The notes below the pieces were generated by a model. It searched no databases. It saw only the letters and a list, made by a program, of their open reading frames with translations, and was not told where the DNA came from. Made by a program: the position numbers and the translations under genes. From the NCBI GenBank assembly GCA_964058845.1, contig CAXKVR010000076.1:186001-250000 (forward strand): 64,000 bases of DNA, given 5' to 3'. This DNA comes from Carex sylvatica. Taxonomy: Eukaryota; Streptophyta; Magnoliopsida; Poales; Cyperaceae. How positions within the stretch are numbered: the first letter of the stretch is position 1; the number at the start of each line of letters is the position of its first letter. Of this stretch, positions 1 through 12,468 are shown one piece after another.

Positions 1-184
1 GTTCTTCTTATTATGTTTCAATGTGTAATGTAAAAGATGTCTTGGTTGCCTATGGGTTGGTACCAAATTGGTACGGGGTGAATTATAGAATTGGGCCTGA
101 AATTTGTTTTCAGGAACTGTAATTTTTTGCATCGGAAAATCTATACAAATATGAGGCCCAGACAATATTCTTGCAAATAACCTG

Positions 185-689
185 GTGGAGCCCACCTTAT
201 TTATCCATGCAACTAATAGGTTAATTATCCATGCAACTAACCATGTGGGACCCACGTTATTTATCCATGCAACAACTCAATCCTCTATCGTTACAAATAC
301 TCCATGGGACCCACACACTATATCGTTGCCAATACTCCATGCTATATCGTTGCCAATACCCCATGCTATATCGTTGCCAATACCCCATGCTATATCGTTG
401 CCAATACTCCATGCTATATCGTTGCCAATACTTCCTGCATCAGATTTGTTGCATGGGTACTTATTGCATGGGCTTACCGTTGCAACAAATGTTTCAGAAG
501 TTATTGCATGGATAACCCATGCAACAAGTCAGAAATTGAGTAGTTGCAACGGGGGTTGTTGCAACGGTATATTTTTGGGCTTGTTGCATGGGTAACCCAT
601 GCAACTGACATTTTTGGGGGTTGTTGCATGGGTAAGCCCATGCAACAAGCCGAATTTTATCCATGCAAAAAACCAGAATTCTAGTAGTG
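185..689. mobile_element. CACTA-like transposon right end with subterminal repeats (family 1)
   Basis: The block is built from many direct and inverted copies of short motifs such as CCATGCAAC and GTTGCATGGGTAACCCATGC. It stops at 675-689 with AGAATTCTAGTAGTG, whose reverse complement CACTACTAGAATTCT has the form of a CACTA-superfamily terminal repeat. Subterminal motif arrays of this kind are what CACTA transposases bind, so the layout fits. The left end is not in the window and no transposase is visible. A second end with the same terminus lies at 4185. Long open frames here come from the repeat periodicity and are not taken as genes. Confidence 0.55.
318..431. repeat. 24-bp tandem repeat, five copies
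   Basis: The 18-bp core CTATATCGTTGCCAATAC recurs at 318, 342, 366, 390 and 414. The cores are joined by a 6-bp spacer, TCCATG or CCCATG. The 24-bp period is a multiple of three, so all forward frames stay open and give a repeating 8-residue peptide, which I regard as an artefact. The array lies inside the CACTA-like subterminal region. Confidence 0.9.
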
Positions 690-992
690 ATAGGGAGATA
701 AATGGGCATTTTCGAATTTACTGGTAGGAGATCAGCTTGTCAAAAGATGGGGGTGAAACTTTTACCAGGAGCCCCTCACCCTTTCATTATGCACAAAAAA
801 GAAAGAGCGGTAGTTAGAAGATTTAAATTCCAGTATTGATAGTTTAGATAAGTTAAGATAAGACAATTTTTATATGTTTTCTAAGTAGTTTTGTTTAATT
901 TTTCTATTTGAATTTAGTCTTCAATGTAATGATTTAGAAGCTTTGACTTTTAATGCAAATACTCACGGGTTTTCTCCTAAAAGAAAAAAAAC
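690..992 (+). mobile_element. 3' tail of an L1-type LINE
   Basis: There is no coding sequence. The stretch ends in an A-rich tail (AAAAGAAAAAAAA near 979-991) preceded by TTTTAATGCAAATACTCACGG and CTCCTA. This is laid out like the 3' end of the adjacent LINE at 2540-2752, which has a pyrimidine-rich UTR, then TTTAATGCAA, then a CTTATCCTC-like motif and poly(A). I read it as the 3' untranslated tail of an older relative. Its 5' limit is uncertain. Confidence 0.4.
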
Positions 993-2752
993 TTGTCTGA
1001 CAAAGGTGAAAGCCTGAAAAGGCTTAAAAAAACCAATTCAAAAGCTGCAGCTTGTGCAGGCTTACAGGAGTTCAGATCAATTATGACTGTGGGACAACCA
1101 TGGTACCCGGAATGGAAAGGGGTGGTACCGGGAATGAGAGTCTCAACAAATCTTACTGTATCGAACCTATATGATCATGATGAGGGGAAATGGAAGGAAA
1201 CACTAGTAAGGGACATTTTGAGGATAGAAGCTTTTCAACAGATCCAACGGGCTGTGCAAAAACCAACCCAAGACCCACTAATCCATGATAGAGCAATATG
1301 GCTACTGGCAAAAACAGAAAATTATACTGTTAAGGAAGGGTATGGCACGTCAATGGCACTTATGCAGGGGGGGTCCGACATATGAAGAGAGGAAGTTAAA
1401 AGTATTGCAAGCCATCTGGAAATGGAAAGGAATTATCCCTAAGATACGTACCTTTCTATGGAGAGCACTACAAGGGGGATTAGCAACAATGTATGAGCTC
1501 TCAAGAAGAATAAGAAGAATACAACCGAGTTGTCCAAGATGCAGACTTGAAAATGAGTATACTATGCACATGCTTTTTTTCTGTCCAGCGTCAAGGGCAA
1601 TATGGTTTGCATCACGAATTTCGTTAAGAGTGGGAGATTTACCGCTAAATTTTGCAGAAATGCTAGTGCAAATGGCTGGAATTCTAGATGAGAGACGAAT
1701 GGAATACTTCTGTAATGTGTTATGGATGCTGTAGAAGGTTAGAAACGAGGAAATTTTCAATGGCAAAAAACCCAATATCAGAGAAGTTTTGGCAAAACTA
1801 ATACTAGTAACAAGTGGGGAACAAGAGCAACAAAAGAGGCAAAGGGATTGATCAGTGGTAGAGGATATTAATATACCAACAAATGGACGTGTTATACTAG
1901 TTGATGGGTCATGGGATAAGGTGCATGGGTCGGGGAAAAGCATGTCGGTATATAACAGGAGGGGTGATATAGTTTACTTACAGTATGACAAAGGAGAGGC
2001 ATGTGATCCTTTTCATGCTGAGACTGAGGCAATGTTGATGGCGATACAGTATGCTTTGGAGGCAAGAGGCGAAGGTACCTTCTACATTTTCACAGACTGT
2101 CAGATACTGATGAAGGCAATCCAGGAAAGGGATATTACAAAAATTCCATCTTGGAGAGCGGTAGAATCAGTAATGAAGTGCATCAACCAGCACCAAATCA
2201 ACCCAAGCAGAATACTGGTACAACATATACGAAGAGAGGCGGTAAATACACCACATAACATGGCGAATTGGGCAAGAAAAATGGAAAGAGCAGGAAAAGG
2301 CACACCACTACAATGTTTCCTACCACAAATGGAAATTGAACAGAGTCTCAATAGAGTTTATTTCAGATTGGAAGGAGAGGCATGTGAAAGGGATAGAACG
2401 GAATCAGGAAGCCGTTCTTTGATGTAAAAATGCGAATTAGGAAGATAGAGGGAGGTCTTGCAACTCTTACTGGTACGAGAAATGGAGCTGTCAGAGGAAA
2501 AAAAGAATTTTATAGATAGATCCCCGAAGCTACCATATTTGCACAAAAGAGAAAGGAACATGAGTCATTTGTTTGAAGTTTGTGTAAGTTAGTTGTTATT
2601 TGAGATTTTTTATTTTTAATTGTTAAAGTTTGACAAAAGGCTTATCCTTTTTGCATTTGTAGAAGCTACTTTCTAATTTTTTAGGACTTTGTAATAGTTG
2701 GATTTTTTTTTTAATGCAATGTGCCTAAGGGCTTATCCTCAAAAAAAAAAAA
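993..2752 (+). mobile_element. 5'-truncated LINE (zf-RVT + RNase H), degenerate
   Basis: This is the C-terminal part of an L1-type ORF2 protein. Residues from 993-1380 match the linker that follows the reverse transcriptase (ending in the NYTVKEGY type motif). A shifted frame (1285-1734) carries the zinc-binding zf-RVT domain, with KIRTFLWRALQGGL followed by a CPRC...HMLFFC cysteine/histidine cluster. After a stop near 1732 the RNase H domain occupies 1855-2427, with VDGSWD, FHAETEAMLMA and FTDCQ supplying the D-E-D set. The 3' UTR ends in poly(A) at 2740-2752. Endonuclease and reverse transcriptase cores are absent, and the frameshift plus stop show the copy is dead. Confidence 0.85.
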
Positions 2753-3189
2753 AGTATTTCGTTTTTTTCTTGTAGGACTAGAGTTTCTTAATAAGGCAGT
2801 ATTACCATTTGGGTACAGACTGGAAGATGTTGCTTTCCTAGAGGCTTCACAGTTCTTTTTGTAACTAGAGTCAGTGGAAGAGAGGGAAGACGGGGGGAGA
2901 AGGAAGGAAGGAATGAGAAGAAGGGTGGGATGGGGGAGAGAACTGTGAAGGGTAATATGATCATTGAAATATTTAATTAATATGAATTAATATTTTTTAG
3001 TGAGAAAAATTGAAAATTGATATATTAATAAATATGTTATGTTTAGATGGGGAAATATCTAATTTTCAATTTTGGATGGATAAATATCTAATTAAGAAGT
3101 TGTGATGGGTATATATCCAAATTTCTCTTCTTCTTTTTTTATAGAAAAATTTCAGCAATTTAAAAAAAAAAAAAAACATTTGATTTTCT
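2753..3189. other. Intergenic, no gene seen
   Basis: AT-rich DNA with a purine-rich run at about 2875-2945 (GAGAGGGAAGAC, GGAAGGAAGG type). No open frame, RNA gene or clear repeat was found. Confidence 0.6.
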
Positions 3190-3284
3190 TACAATTTTTT
3201 TTTTTGGGAGAAAATTGAGTATCAGCGATCGGCGTCAATACCGGTCGCTGATATCAGTTGCAGAAAGTCTGTTCTGCTGTAGTG
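3190..3284. mobile_element. CACTA-like right end (family 2)
   Basis: The segment contains the subterminal motif GCGATCGG/CCGGTCGCTG and ends at 3284 with GTTCTGCTGTAGTG. The reverse complement of that end begins CACTACAGCAGAAC, a CACTA-type terminus. The 28515-28711 segment has the same composition and ends in CTTTCTGTTGTAGTG, so both belong to one family. No matching left end was found. Confidence 0.5.
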
Positions 3285-3520
3285 ATTGTCCATACATTTA
3301 TATGCAAATGTACTTGCAGACCAATTTTTTTGTTGACTTTTTTACTATTTTTTGAGATACATAGAAAATAATTATTTTTGAATGATATCAATCAAATAAT
3401 TTTCTACCTATCTAAAATAAAATAGTAAATAAATTCTGAAAATATAAAATTTGATCTACAAGTACGACATGAATATGTTGAATGGTTCATATCGATTGTT
3501 AATTTGAACTTTAAAAATAG
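3285..3520. repeat. Diverged foldback MITE fragment
   Basis: The left part (TTGCAGACCAATTTTTTT, TTTTTTACTATTTTTT, then a GATACATAGAAAATAATTA stretch) is complementary to the right part (AATTTTCTACCTATCT, AAAATAGTAAAT, TTTGATCTACAAGTAC). This is the same internal layout as the MITEs at 58297-58714 and 58914-59321. Ends and target duplication are not resolvable. From 3520 to 3840 I see nothing further. Confidence 0.45.
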
Positions 3521-3839
3521 AATATACAGTAGCTTCCCTCACAATGGCGGAACCACATTGAACTAGAGGTAAGCACTGTCTACCTCTGAATTTTAAAAAT
3601 CAAGTACAAATCTGTATATAATCAGACTGTTATCTATTTTTAAAGAAATTTTTGTCTACCCCTAAATAACCCATTATCTATATTAATTAATTCAATAGTA
3701 CAATTGTACAAAACTCATTAGCTGTATCTATAAATTCACATGTCACCATATATTATTTCAACGGGTGTTGTGCTACATTTGTCATCTAGATGTAATGGCC
3801 TTCACAATAAAATAATATAAATATAATTCTAAAAATTAT

Positions 3840-4185
3840 TTGCAACGGTTGCCCTTACAACTAATGTGTGGGGTCCATCTAGGAGTCATTTACAAGCGCA
3901 ACAAAACTGATAATTGCAACAAATTTTAATAAAATATAATATCTGATGTGATTGGGGTGGGTCTTATTATTTGCAAGGAAGAATAAGAGACATTGGCAAG
4001 GGTCAAGCGCCTACCGTTGCTAATACCACTTGAGGCGTTCCTACGCTTGTTAATACCACTTAGTCCTGTTGTTATTAATTTAAGCAGAAAAAATCAGAAA
4101 CTCAATTTCTATTACAAGGGGCCTTCCTATGCTTGCTACTACCACTTAGTCCCATTGTTATTAATTACTGGGAATTCTAGTAGTG
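3840..4185. mobile_element. CACTA-like right end (family 1)
   Basis: It ends at 4185 with GGAATTCTAGTAGTG, nearly the same terminus as the element ending at 689. The interior holds TTGCAAC motifs and a duplicated segment: TTCCTACGCTTGTTAATACC at about 4039 and TTCCTATGCTTGCTACTACC at about 4124, each followed by ACTTAGTCC and a TTGTTATTAATT stretch. No left end and no transposase are visible. Confidence 0.5.
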
Positions 4186-4505
4186 TCTTCACTGTGCACA
4201 TACATTTTTTTAATATTCCAGTTATTGTACTAATTGCTTATCCAACCATTTATCTTAGCCAGGATTTTCTTTTGTAGTTGAGGCCGGGATAACAGGATAT
4301 GACTTGCACAATAAAGAAACACGACTAACCAAGTATTATGCTCTTAATGAATTAATCAAACATAGTTTATTGGTTTATAGCTGCCTCTCTAATGCATAAC
4401 TGTTCAACTCTTTGATCTATAAGCAACAACCAGACATAAAATGTGGAGAAACAATTAATTTCTCTGGAACTAAATTATCTTCTTCTTTATCTACAACATA
4501 GTTTT

Positions 4506-6900
4506 ATGTTGGAATACAAGATGCCACCGCCATGTATGGGGAATACAGTCACAATACTAAGAATTGATGGAGGTGGTATAGGAGGACTTATTCCAGGCAC
4601 TATTCTTGCCTACCTTGAATCTCAGCTCCAGGTATATATATATCAACCCCTACTGAAAACCAGTTCATTGGATATTGTTATAGCATGATTGAATATATTA
4701 TATATATATGAGAGTCGATAATATGAATATATGTACACGGTTAAAGTGTTCATCAACAACCAAGGACAGTGATTATATAATTTACATCTCTGACTTGCTA
4801 TTATAAATTGTTGTATTATAGTTATAGATAATTTGATATAGTAGTAATTTCAAATCTCTTACTAATTGTTGGTGCTGCTTTCACAAAGTTGCTTTTAGGA
4901 TGAGAGTAAAGTGCTACCAGTATTTTTTGTAATCTAAATTAGAAAACTTCTTGTATCTCCATTGCGAATTTTCTATATTAATCAAGGTATACATAGTACT
5001 GTACCTGCTTCAACCTTAGATAAAGCAATGAAGGTTTCCTTTAAATATGCAACTTGTCAATTATATATGTAGGAGCTCGACGGACCAGACGCAAGGCTAG
5101 CTGATTATTTTGATGTTATAACTGGCACAAGTACCGGAGGTTTGATCGCTACGATGTTGACAGCCCCTAACAAGGAAAATCGTCCCCTTTTCTCTGCAAA
5201 TGAAATTACCAAGTTTTATGTGGATAACGGCCCTTTGATTTTTCCTCAAAAAAAGTATATATGTTCATAATTTGCATGGTTTATGAAACCTTATCAATTG
5301 TTAGTACTACTTCATTTCATAGTCTAATAAAATGGGTTAATTAGTCATGATTGATAGCATATATGGGTAGATGTTAAAAAATAACTCTGTTATTGAAACT
5401 ATGAAAGAACATCTTCCTCATCTAATTGGCTTTCCATACTTGAAGAATATAATAGACATACCTTGAAACATATAACAAGGTATTCAATGAAATATCTTGA
5501 CCAATACAAGCACACTAAATATCATACTCTTTTTTTCTTTTTCTTTTTATATGTAGGCGTTTATTTGATAAAATACATAATCTGATCCACGAGGTCAAAG
5601 GACCAAAATATGATGGAACTTATTTGCATAATATAATAAAAGAATTATTGAAGGAAACAACCATAAGTGAAACGTTAACCAACTTAGTCATCCCGACATT
5701 TGACATCAAGGATCTCGAACCGGTCATCTTCACAACTATCGATGTAAGTGTATATATTCATTATTTTCCTTTCCACATCTTAGATTGAAATTGACTCATA
5801 AGCCAATTTAATTTCTAATCCAAACAGCAAAAGAATTAAGTACCTGATTAATATCTACAGGGAAAGAAAAAACCCTTGAAGAATGCACTCCTATCAGATG
5901 TGTGTATCGGTACTTCCGCAACACCGACAGTTCTTCCAGGACACTACTTCCAGACAAAGGATTGTCAGGGGAATATTAAAGAATATAATCTTATTGATGG
6001 TGTAGTAGCTGCTAATAATCCTGTCAGTAAACATGCACTTTTTAATTCAATTTTCTGAACAATACAACTTTAATTTCCAAGTAATTTTAAAAAAAACTAC
6101 AATTTTCATGCAAAGCAAATTTAGTTGGGCCAATTTTTTTCCGTAATGATCTTATCGTGCACATGACCTTTTTAGAATACTGAATTAAATTTATGCTTGT
6201 GAACATATTTAATGATTTTACTATGAGATTAAGAACATCTGAACATATTACAGACATTTGTAGCAATCTCTCATATTACACAACAAATCTTCATGAGAAA
6301 TCCTGACTATGCTCTCATTCCACCCATGGATTATGGCAAGTTCATCATCATCTCGATCGGTACAGGCAACCCTAAGCAGGAGAAAATGTACAATGCAAAG
6401 GACAGTGCCAAATGGGGTGCACTTGGATGGTTGTTCAACAAGGGAATGACCCCCTTTTTATGCAAGCTCTGCTCTTGTTGATGCAAACTTATCCATATTC
6501 TTTGAAACACTCAACTCTTACGAAAATTATCTACGCATACAGGTATCTATTTTTAATCCAAAAAATACTAATCTTCCATAAAGAATATATATATATAAAG
6601 GAGTTTCTAAAGGCAAGAATCTGCCCTGATATATATTTTGGTTTCATTTTTATAATTAAGACAGATGCATTGACGGGTGACACTGCATCTGTAGACAACT
6701 CAACTCAGAAAAATTTGCAAGATTTAATCGAGGTTGGGTAGGATCTCTTGAAGTCGCCAGTGGCTGAATGCAATGTTGCGACAGGGATATACCAGCCAGC
6801 TGACTATTATGAAACAAATGAAGAAGCACTTGCTAAATTTGCGAAGAAATTGTCCCTCGATAGAAAGCAAAGGATGGCGAAAATGAACAATTGTAATTAA
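4506..6900 (+). pseudogene. Patatin-like phospholipase (acyl hydrolase), broken
   Basis: Patatin-like proteins are Ser-Asp dyad lipid acyl hydrolases. Six exons can be followed: 4506-4631, 5073-5254, 5557-5743, 5861-6022, 6254-6542 and 6661-6900, all with GT-AG borders. Exon 1 carries the oxyanion motif as [10 protein letters not shown], where most plant members have an Arg before the last Gly. Exon 2 carries the nucleophile elbow GTSTGG. Exon 4 carries the dyad Asp as DGVVAANNP, where DGG is usual. In exon 5 a one-base shift near 6450 moves the reading into another frame (SSALVDANL continues there). In exon 6 a TAG at 6739-6741 replaces the first Glu of the usual GEELLK segment. Exon order and splice sites are otherwise preserved, so inactivation looks fairly recent. 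The start Met is tentative. Confidence 0.85.
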
Positions 6901-8298
6901 GGGTACATGGTTCAGTTGTTCCTTTCACATTTGTGCATGTTTTTGCTCTAAATTAAGCACTACTGTTTTATGACTTCCAATAGATATATGTTTGTTACAG
7001 TACGCTTTCAGAGGCATAAATAATTAAACTACAGTGGTAGAGCGCAAATGCCAACTAATTAAATAGAGATTTTGATAATGCAAACAATTGAATTATCTTC
7101 AACAATGACCTCAAGGTGATTAGTACATTTCTATGAACCATGAACAAAAAAAGATATTATCTTACAATTATTTTGATTTTTTCTTTTAGGATTATATTTT
7201 TTTTATAAATGGAATTATTAAATAGTTAACTATCTAGTTTTAGACATTTCTTAAGTTAATGATATATACATTTGCTTTGATATGACAGGTTTAGGTACTT
7301 GTTATGAACTTGTACCTGTCAGGTTCAGTATTGTTAGAAATTACCGAGCAGCAGAATTGTGTAAAACCACAACAGTAAAAAAAATCAATAAAGCTGGAAG
7401 TGGTTATGAAAATTAAAATTTAGAAACTTCCATTCAGTATGAATGAGGAAATTCAATCAAAATAACAGTAGATAATAACTAATTACCTTCCTCGAGTATG
7501 TATAAGACCGATTCCATTCGATTTCTAAAAAGAATTTCTAAGCTTGAACTTCTCGAGAAATCATTCATCTGTAGTTGTGAATGACTGATCATTTCAATCC
7601 TTTCAATCATTTCAACCTTGGTTCTGTAGGAGCCACGCACGCTTGTGTGTGAGTGGTGAAATTATTCTGTCATCTCTCTTATGAGATGTATCCTAACAGG
7701 ACCGCTGTATTGGTCAGAATGAGAACCTAACATTGGAACTAAAACCTTTCCAATCAATCAATATTAATCACAAAGTTTTTGAAACCCGTGGAAGTAAAAA
7801 GGCCGATCAGTATGTTACAGTGAATTTTTTTTATTTCTTGGGGCCTCCAATTCAATCTGCAGCCCCCTCAAAAATAGAGCCGTAAATTGAATTGGCGGCT
7901 CTGGTATTTTTGAAAATTTTTAGAAAACGTGAATTTTTTTTTTGAAATATGGTTTAAATAAAAATTTCAGTCTCTCACGAGAAAAGAAATATGTTGATCC
8001 TCAATTTGGTGTCCATTCTAACTCTCTGATTCGCCACTGGATGATTAAGCATGACCGCATGACCAATAATACCAAAACGAGACCTTGCCAATAAATTTGC
8101 TACCTGTTCTGTATAGTTTAACACAGACCTCGCTCCAAAAGTTTGCACATGTATACATATGACATATATAGATCGAATTCAGATACAACCTGCAGTCCTG
8201 CACTGTGGATGCAAAGACGAGTTCAAATGTGAAAGTACAACAATGCCCTCATTTCTCATGATACATGTGAAAGAAAGTTCAAAACTGGGGGGTTCCAA
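6901..8298. other. Intergenic, no gene seen
   Basis: AT-rich, with short homopolymer runs. There is no coding similarity, and only fragments of open frame (for example 8159-8425) that run into the MITE at 8299. No RNA gene was recognised. Confidence 0.6.
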
Positions 8299-8479
8299 CG
8301 AATTTGTATCCTCTGAGATATCTCAAACTTTGCGTGACTTTATAGAAAATCCCAACCGTTTAAATACACTCTCCACGAATCTCAAAGCACACATAATACT
8401 GACCCCTTACATCACCCCCGAATAGACACCGGACACGTCGGTCACACAAAAGTTGAGATATCTTAGAGGATACGCACTC
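8299..8479. repeat. MITE with TIR GTATCCTCTGAGATATCTC, copy A
   Basis: About 180 bp long, with inverted ends: GTATCCTCTGAGATATCTC on the left and GAGATATCTTAGAGGATAC on the right. It is largely identical through its length to 17801-17979. The interior includes CACGAATCTCAAAGCACA and GGACACGTCGGTCA. No exact target duplication could be placed. Confidence 0.75.
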
Positions 8480-8587
8480 GGATCCAACACCCCTCCCGAA
8501 TTAAGATCCGGTGCAATACAGCACGTAGTTCAATGAGATCTAAGTTGTTCCTTTTAATCCGGCATGAATCTCAAAACAGATCCCCCT

Positions 8588-8596
8588 TATTTTTAA
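8588..8596. repeat. Target-site duplication of the MULE, left copy
   Basis: TATTTTTAA, identical to 13077-13085. The element starts immediately after it. Confidence 0.85.
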
Positions 8597-10689
8597 GGGA
8601 AAATTTTTTATTTGCCATCCTAAAACTTGAAAAATATCAAATTGCCACCTCAAAACTCAAAATTTCTTATTTGCCATTCTAAAATTATCAAATTTATCAA
8701 ATTGCCACATTTTTACATCTGATATACATTTTTCCTTAAAATTATACTGAAAAGTGTTATATAAAAAACGTATTTTTGTATTTTCAATTTTATCCTTCAT
8801 TTCAACATATCATATTCAACTGTTGTCTCCAGTTTTACACTCTTCGCCTCTCAGTCGCTCTTTCTTCTTCTTTCGCTCGTTCTCTCGCCGTGTCGCCCCC
8901 GGACCCACACCCTGCACGCCCTGAATCCACCTTCTTCCCCACTGAACAAAATTAGTCCGCCTCATCCTCATTCCGCTTACCTCCTCTTTCAATGCTCTCT
9001 TGCACTTCAACTGTTTGTCAAAATGCTCCTCACAAGTATTCTCGATCCAAACACCAGTTTGAAGAATCACTTGTAAAAGAAGGCTTTTGCTGGATTGTTT
9101 TAAAAGACGAAATCACTTGCAAAAGATAACTTGACAAAGAGAAGCTAAATTGGATCAGAAAACTATATTTGTACTAAATAAAAACAATAAATCATCTCTG
9201 TTCAATATTCATATGTCCAAACAATATCTTTGTTAAATATTCATATGTCAAAATAATATGGCAATAGTCTACTAGGTTAGCATAAAAGAATTTTAGGTAA
9301 CCACTCATCTTACAATTAATCATTACTTTTGACCATGGGCCAACAGTTCAATTGTTTGTTTTAAACAGAAGCATTGACTGGTAAAAATAATGCACACTAG
9401 ATGGTATGTTATTAGGTGTATGGTACATAAATAACCAGGTCAACATATGCAATATAGTCAATATATTACTCATTTGCATCCTAGATTTTTGTTTTAGTCT
9501 TTTGCAAATTAATTCACCTATGATATGTTTTTTCATTTGAGTTTGTGAGCATATCAGTTTGTTGTTCTAGTTTTGCTTAAATATCTCTCAGAATGTCTAT
9601 TAAACTTTGTGAGCATATCAGTTTGTTCCTTCATTCAACAGGCCTCATTTCCATTTCCAAAATCGAAGTTATATGTTTTTTATTTTCTTACAAATAATTG
9701 ATTCTTCATCATTTTCTATAGATTTTAGACACAACAAGGCATTTCACGTGCATGTTTTAGAGAGGGCTATTTTACTTCTGTTTAATTTAATTTATTATTA
9801 TTATTTTTCAAGACTACCAAATTTACTGCAGGTTGTCAGCTATTGAATTGATTGGTACCAGTGAATACCAGTCGACAGCAAGGAAAACTTCACGAAGATT
9901 AAATATGGTTTTAATATAGTTTTGGCATTATATTCCGAGTGCTTGACGAAGATTAGATAAAGCATTGAGTAATCTTAATTTGCCTCATTTTGATGGAATA
10001 CTATTTTAAGTAAATTATTCTAATGAAGTGAGACTGAAATTTAGGTGGATTCTACGTACATGCTGGATGTAGATAGTCACCTTTGATTTTTTTTTTTTTT
10101 GTATTATTATTTTGATGAAACTGGCAAGATAAGATAAGATGTATATAATGTAGAAGTGTGATGATGTGTAATGTTATATTACTGAATAACTCGTATCCAT
10201 AATAGTCTTCTGCTTTAATTCAAAATACTGGCATGTAACTTCTTTTTGATTAATTCGAACACAGTGACAAACTATCACCGGGCATGCCATTTATTGGGCA
10301 GCTTACTCCATTTCATCATCTGCATAATTTCACAAGACCACAGTGGCAAATTTATTAATTTATCTTTCAAACATGTGGATGGCAAATTTATTAATTCTAG
10401 TCGTAGTAGATCCAGAGAAAGCATGTTATGGCAACCATGAACAATCAATGACATGAGAAATGGTGGTACTTCTTCTAGTTGGAGCAATAATACTAACATT
10501 AAAACATAAAAGGTAGCTAAAATTAAAACATAACCCTAAAAGTCTAACAAAACTCTAAAATTCTAACATCCAAACATCAACACTACTTGCGTATCATTAC
10601 AATTAAAACACCGATCATCACAAAGCCAATGATAGCAAGAGAAATTTGATTTGCTACACAAATTTAACAAGACGAGAGTTGTGTTTCTT

Positions 10690-10850
10690 CCATTCTCCCA
10701 TTTCAATATCATATCAAGGTTCATTTCTACGAACGTCTGATACCACATGCTCGACATCACTCCGTTGTTTCACAATTCCTAATTTGTGAAAAAATTCCTT
10801 GTACTCCTCCCACATGAAGAAATTGCAACTATGATTCCACTGCAATTATA
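10690..10850 (-). pseudogene. Possible GRF-type zinc-finger fragment inside the MULE
   Basis: Read on the minus strand, the stretch encodes HSCNFFMWEEYKEFFHKLG followed by several stops. The C..FF.W.(D/E)E arrangement resembles the end of a plant GRF-type zinc finger. The match is short and the upstream Cys residues are not visible, so this is only a suggestion. If right, it is a captured or co-evolved fragment of the transposon. Confidence 0.2.
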
Positions 10851-11842
10851 AAAAAATAAAAAGTTCATTATCTATAATCCAAATAAAAAGTTAATTCTAA
10901 TAAATGCTTCTCTTTTGACAAATTTAAGCATGAGTCACAATCAATTATTTAGCTGATTCCTTTCTTCCTTAATATGCAGATAATCACTAGCACTAAATAT
11001 CATAAATGAATAGCAATTAAGGGGTAAAAAAAACAAGATAAATCACAATTTCACTAAACTGTTCTTAATTGATGCCCTGAATTACATATATTCATCTATC
11101 CGAGTATCTGTCAAAAATTCTGAAATGCCCCTGTTCTAATATTTCTTGTCTTCGGTTAGTTCTTGCACTTGTCACAATTAATCATATATTTGATATATTA
11201 TTTATCATTTATATGATTATTTCATTCATCTATCAGTTCACTCGTATACTGGATTTCTGATATCCACCTATAGTTATGATGGTTTGCATTCATCTTTGAA
11301 CTACACACCTACAGAGCTGTTAGAGCTGTGGTACAGACCCAGTAAACTCTATGGTTACTCTGGTGGTGGAAAGAAATCTACCTTAGTGGATCTGAACCGC
11401 ATGAGCCTGTTTACCAGGTTGTAGTTTCTTCTCACAATGACCTCATTCCTGATTCTATTCTCATAGCAATTATTATATCAGTTAATTCTATTTTATGCAT
11501 AGAAAGGACTTCCATTAAATATCCAGGCTATATTTTCTGAGTTAATGAGGTTTACAGACTGAAAAAACATTCATTCAGATGCCTCATTTTGAGGCTACCT
11601 CTAGTCTTAAAACAAATCATCAACAAACATATTTTATGCGTTAGGAAAAAAATGCTCAATTTAAGCTTATACCAATCCAATCAACAACTTGAAACTTGTT
11701 AGAAATAATTTTGCCAGATTAATTTTGTGCATTAATACTTCTTCATGCTCAATTGTTTGTTGACAATAATGTCACGTATTCTGAAATAAACAAAAAACCA
11801 ATAAAAGAATATTGCCCTAATGGTACTGGTATGACCTGGTAC

Positions 11843-12468
11843 TAGTGGGCTGCTCTCGGACCGGGCTCGGGCGGACCGGGTTTACCCGGGGTCGGGCCAC
11901 GGGTTTGGTCGGGTACGGGTAGGTCGGGTAAACGGGTATCTCGGGGCGGGTATACTCGGGTATAATTTTCAAAAACCGTACCCGACTCGAGTTTTACCCG
12001 TGCCCGTGGTACCCGGCACGGGTAGGGCGGTCCGGGTATGGTACCCGGTCCGGGTCGGGTACCCGGTCCGGTCCGGTTTTTTTTTTTTTTTTTTTTTTTT
12101 AGGCGGCAAATTCGAAATTTTAAAAAAATTTGAATTTTTTCGAATTTTTTCGAATTTTTTCTGATTTTTTTCAATTTTTTTTGAATTTTTTTGAATTTTT
12201 TTGAATTTTTTAACGGGTACGGGTACGGGTCGGGTACGGGGTCGGGTACGGGTCAGGTCGGGTCGGGTCGGGTCGGGTCGGGTCGGACTTAAATCGGACC
12301 GGGTTTGGTCGGGTTTTGAACCAAAAAATCGTACCCTACCCCTTTTTTACCCGTACCCGTCTACCCGTTTACCCGACCCATACCCGGGCTCGGGCACGGG
12401 TAACCCGGGTAACGGGCACGGGCGGGTACGGGTCGGGTCCGACCTGGGCGGGTAAAAGCAATACTCTA
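11843..12468. mobile_element. GC-rich hAT-like insert nested in the MULE
   Basis: A 626-bp block of GGGTCGGG/GGGTACGGG-type repeats in otherwise AT-rich DNA. It is flanked by an exact 8-bp duplication, CCTGGTAC (11835-11842 and 12469-12476), as made by hAT transposases. The ends read TAGTGGGCTGCT and, inverted, TAGAGTATTGCT, a hAT-like terminal repeat. A poly(T) run and repeats of GAATTTTTTC occupy the middle. The low-complexity open frames on both strands are not credible genes. Confidence 0.65.

Noticed and set aside
318..431. Possible CRISPR-like array
   Set aside because: Period is 24 bp with only a 6-bp constant spacer; spacers are not unique, and the context is plant nuclear DNA.
8816..9070. 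Minus-strand 84-codon frame
   Set aside because: It starts within the left TIR of the MULE, is Arg/Lys/Glu-rich and matches no family.
11281..11420. Short stretch reading LWYRPSKLYGYSGGGKKSTL, resembling a kinase or P-loop motif
   Set aside because: Too short, bordered by stops, and not consistent with either family when the full motif context is considered.
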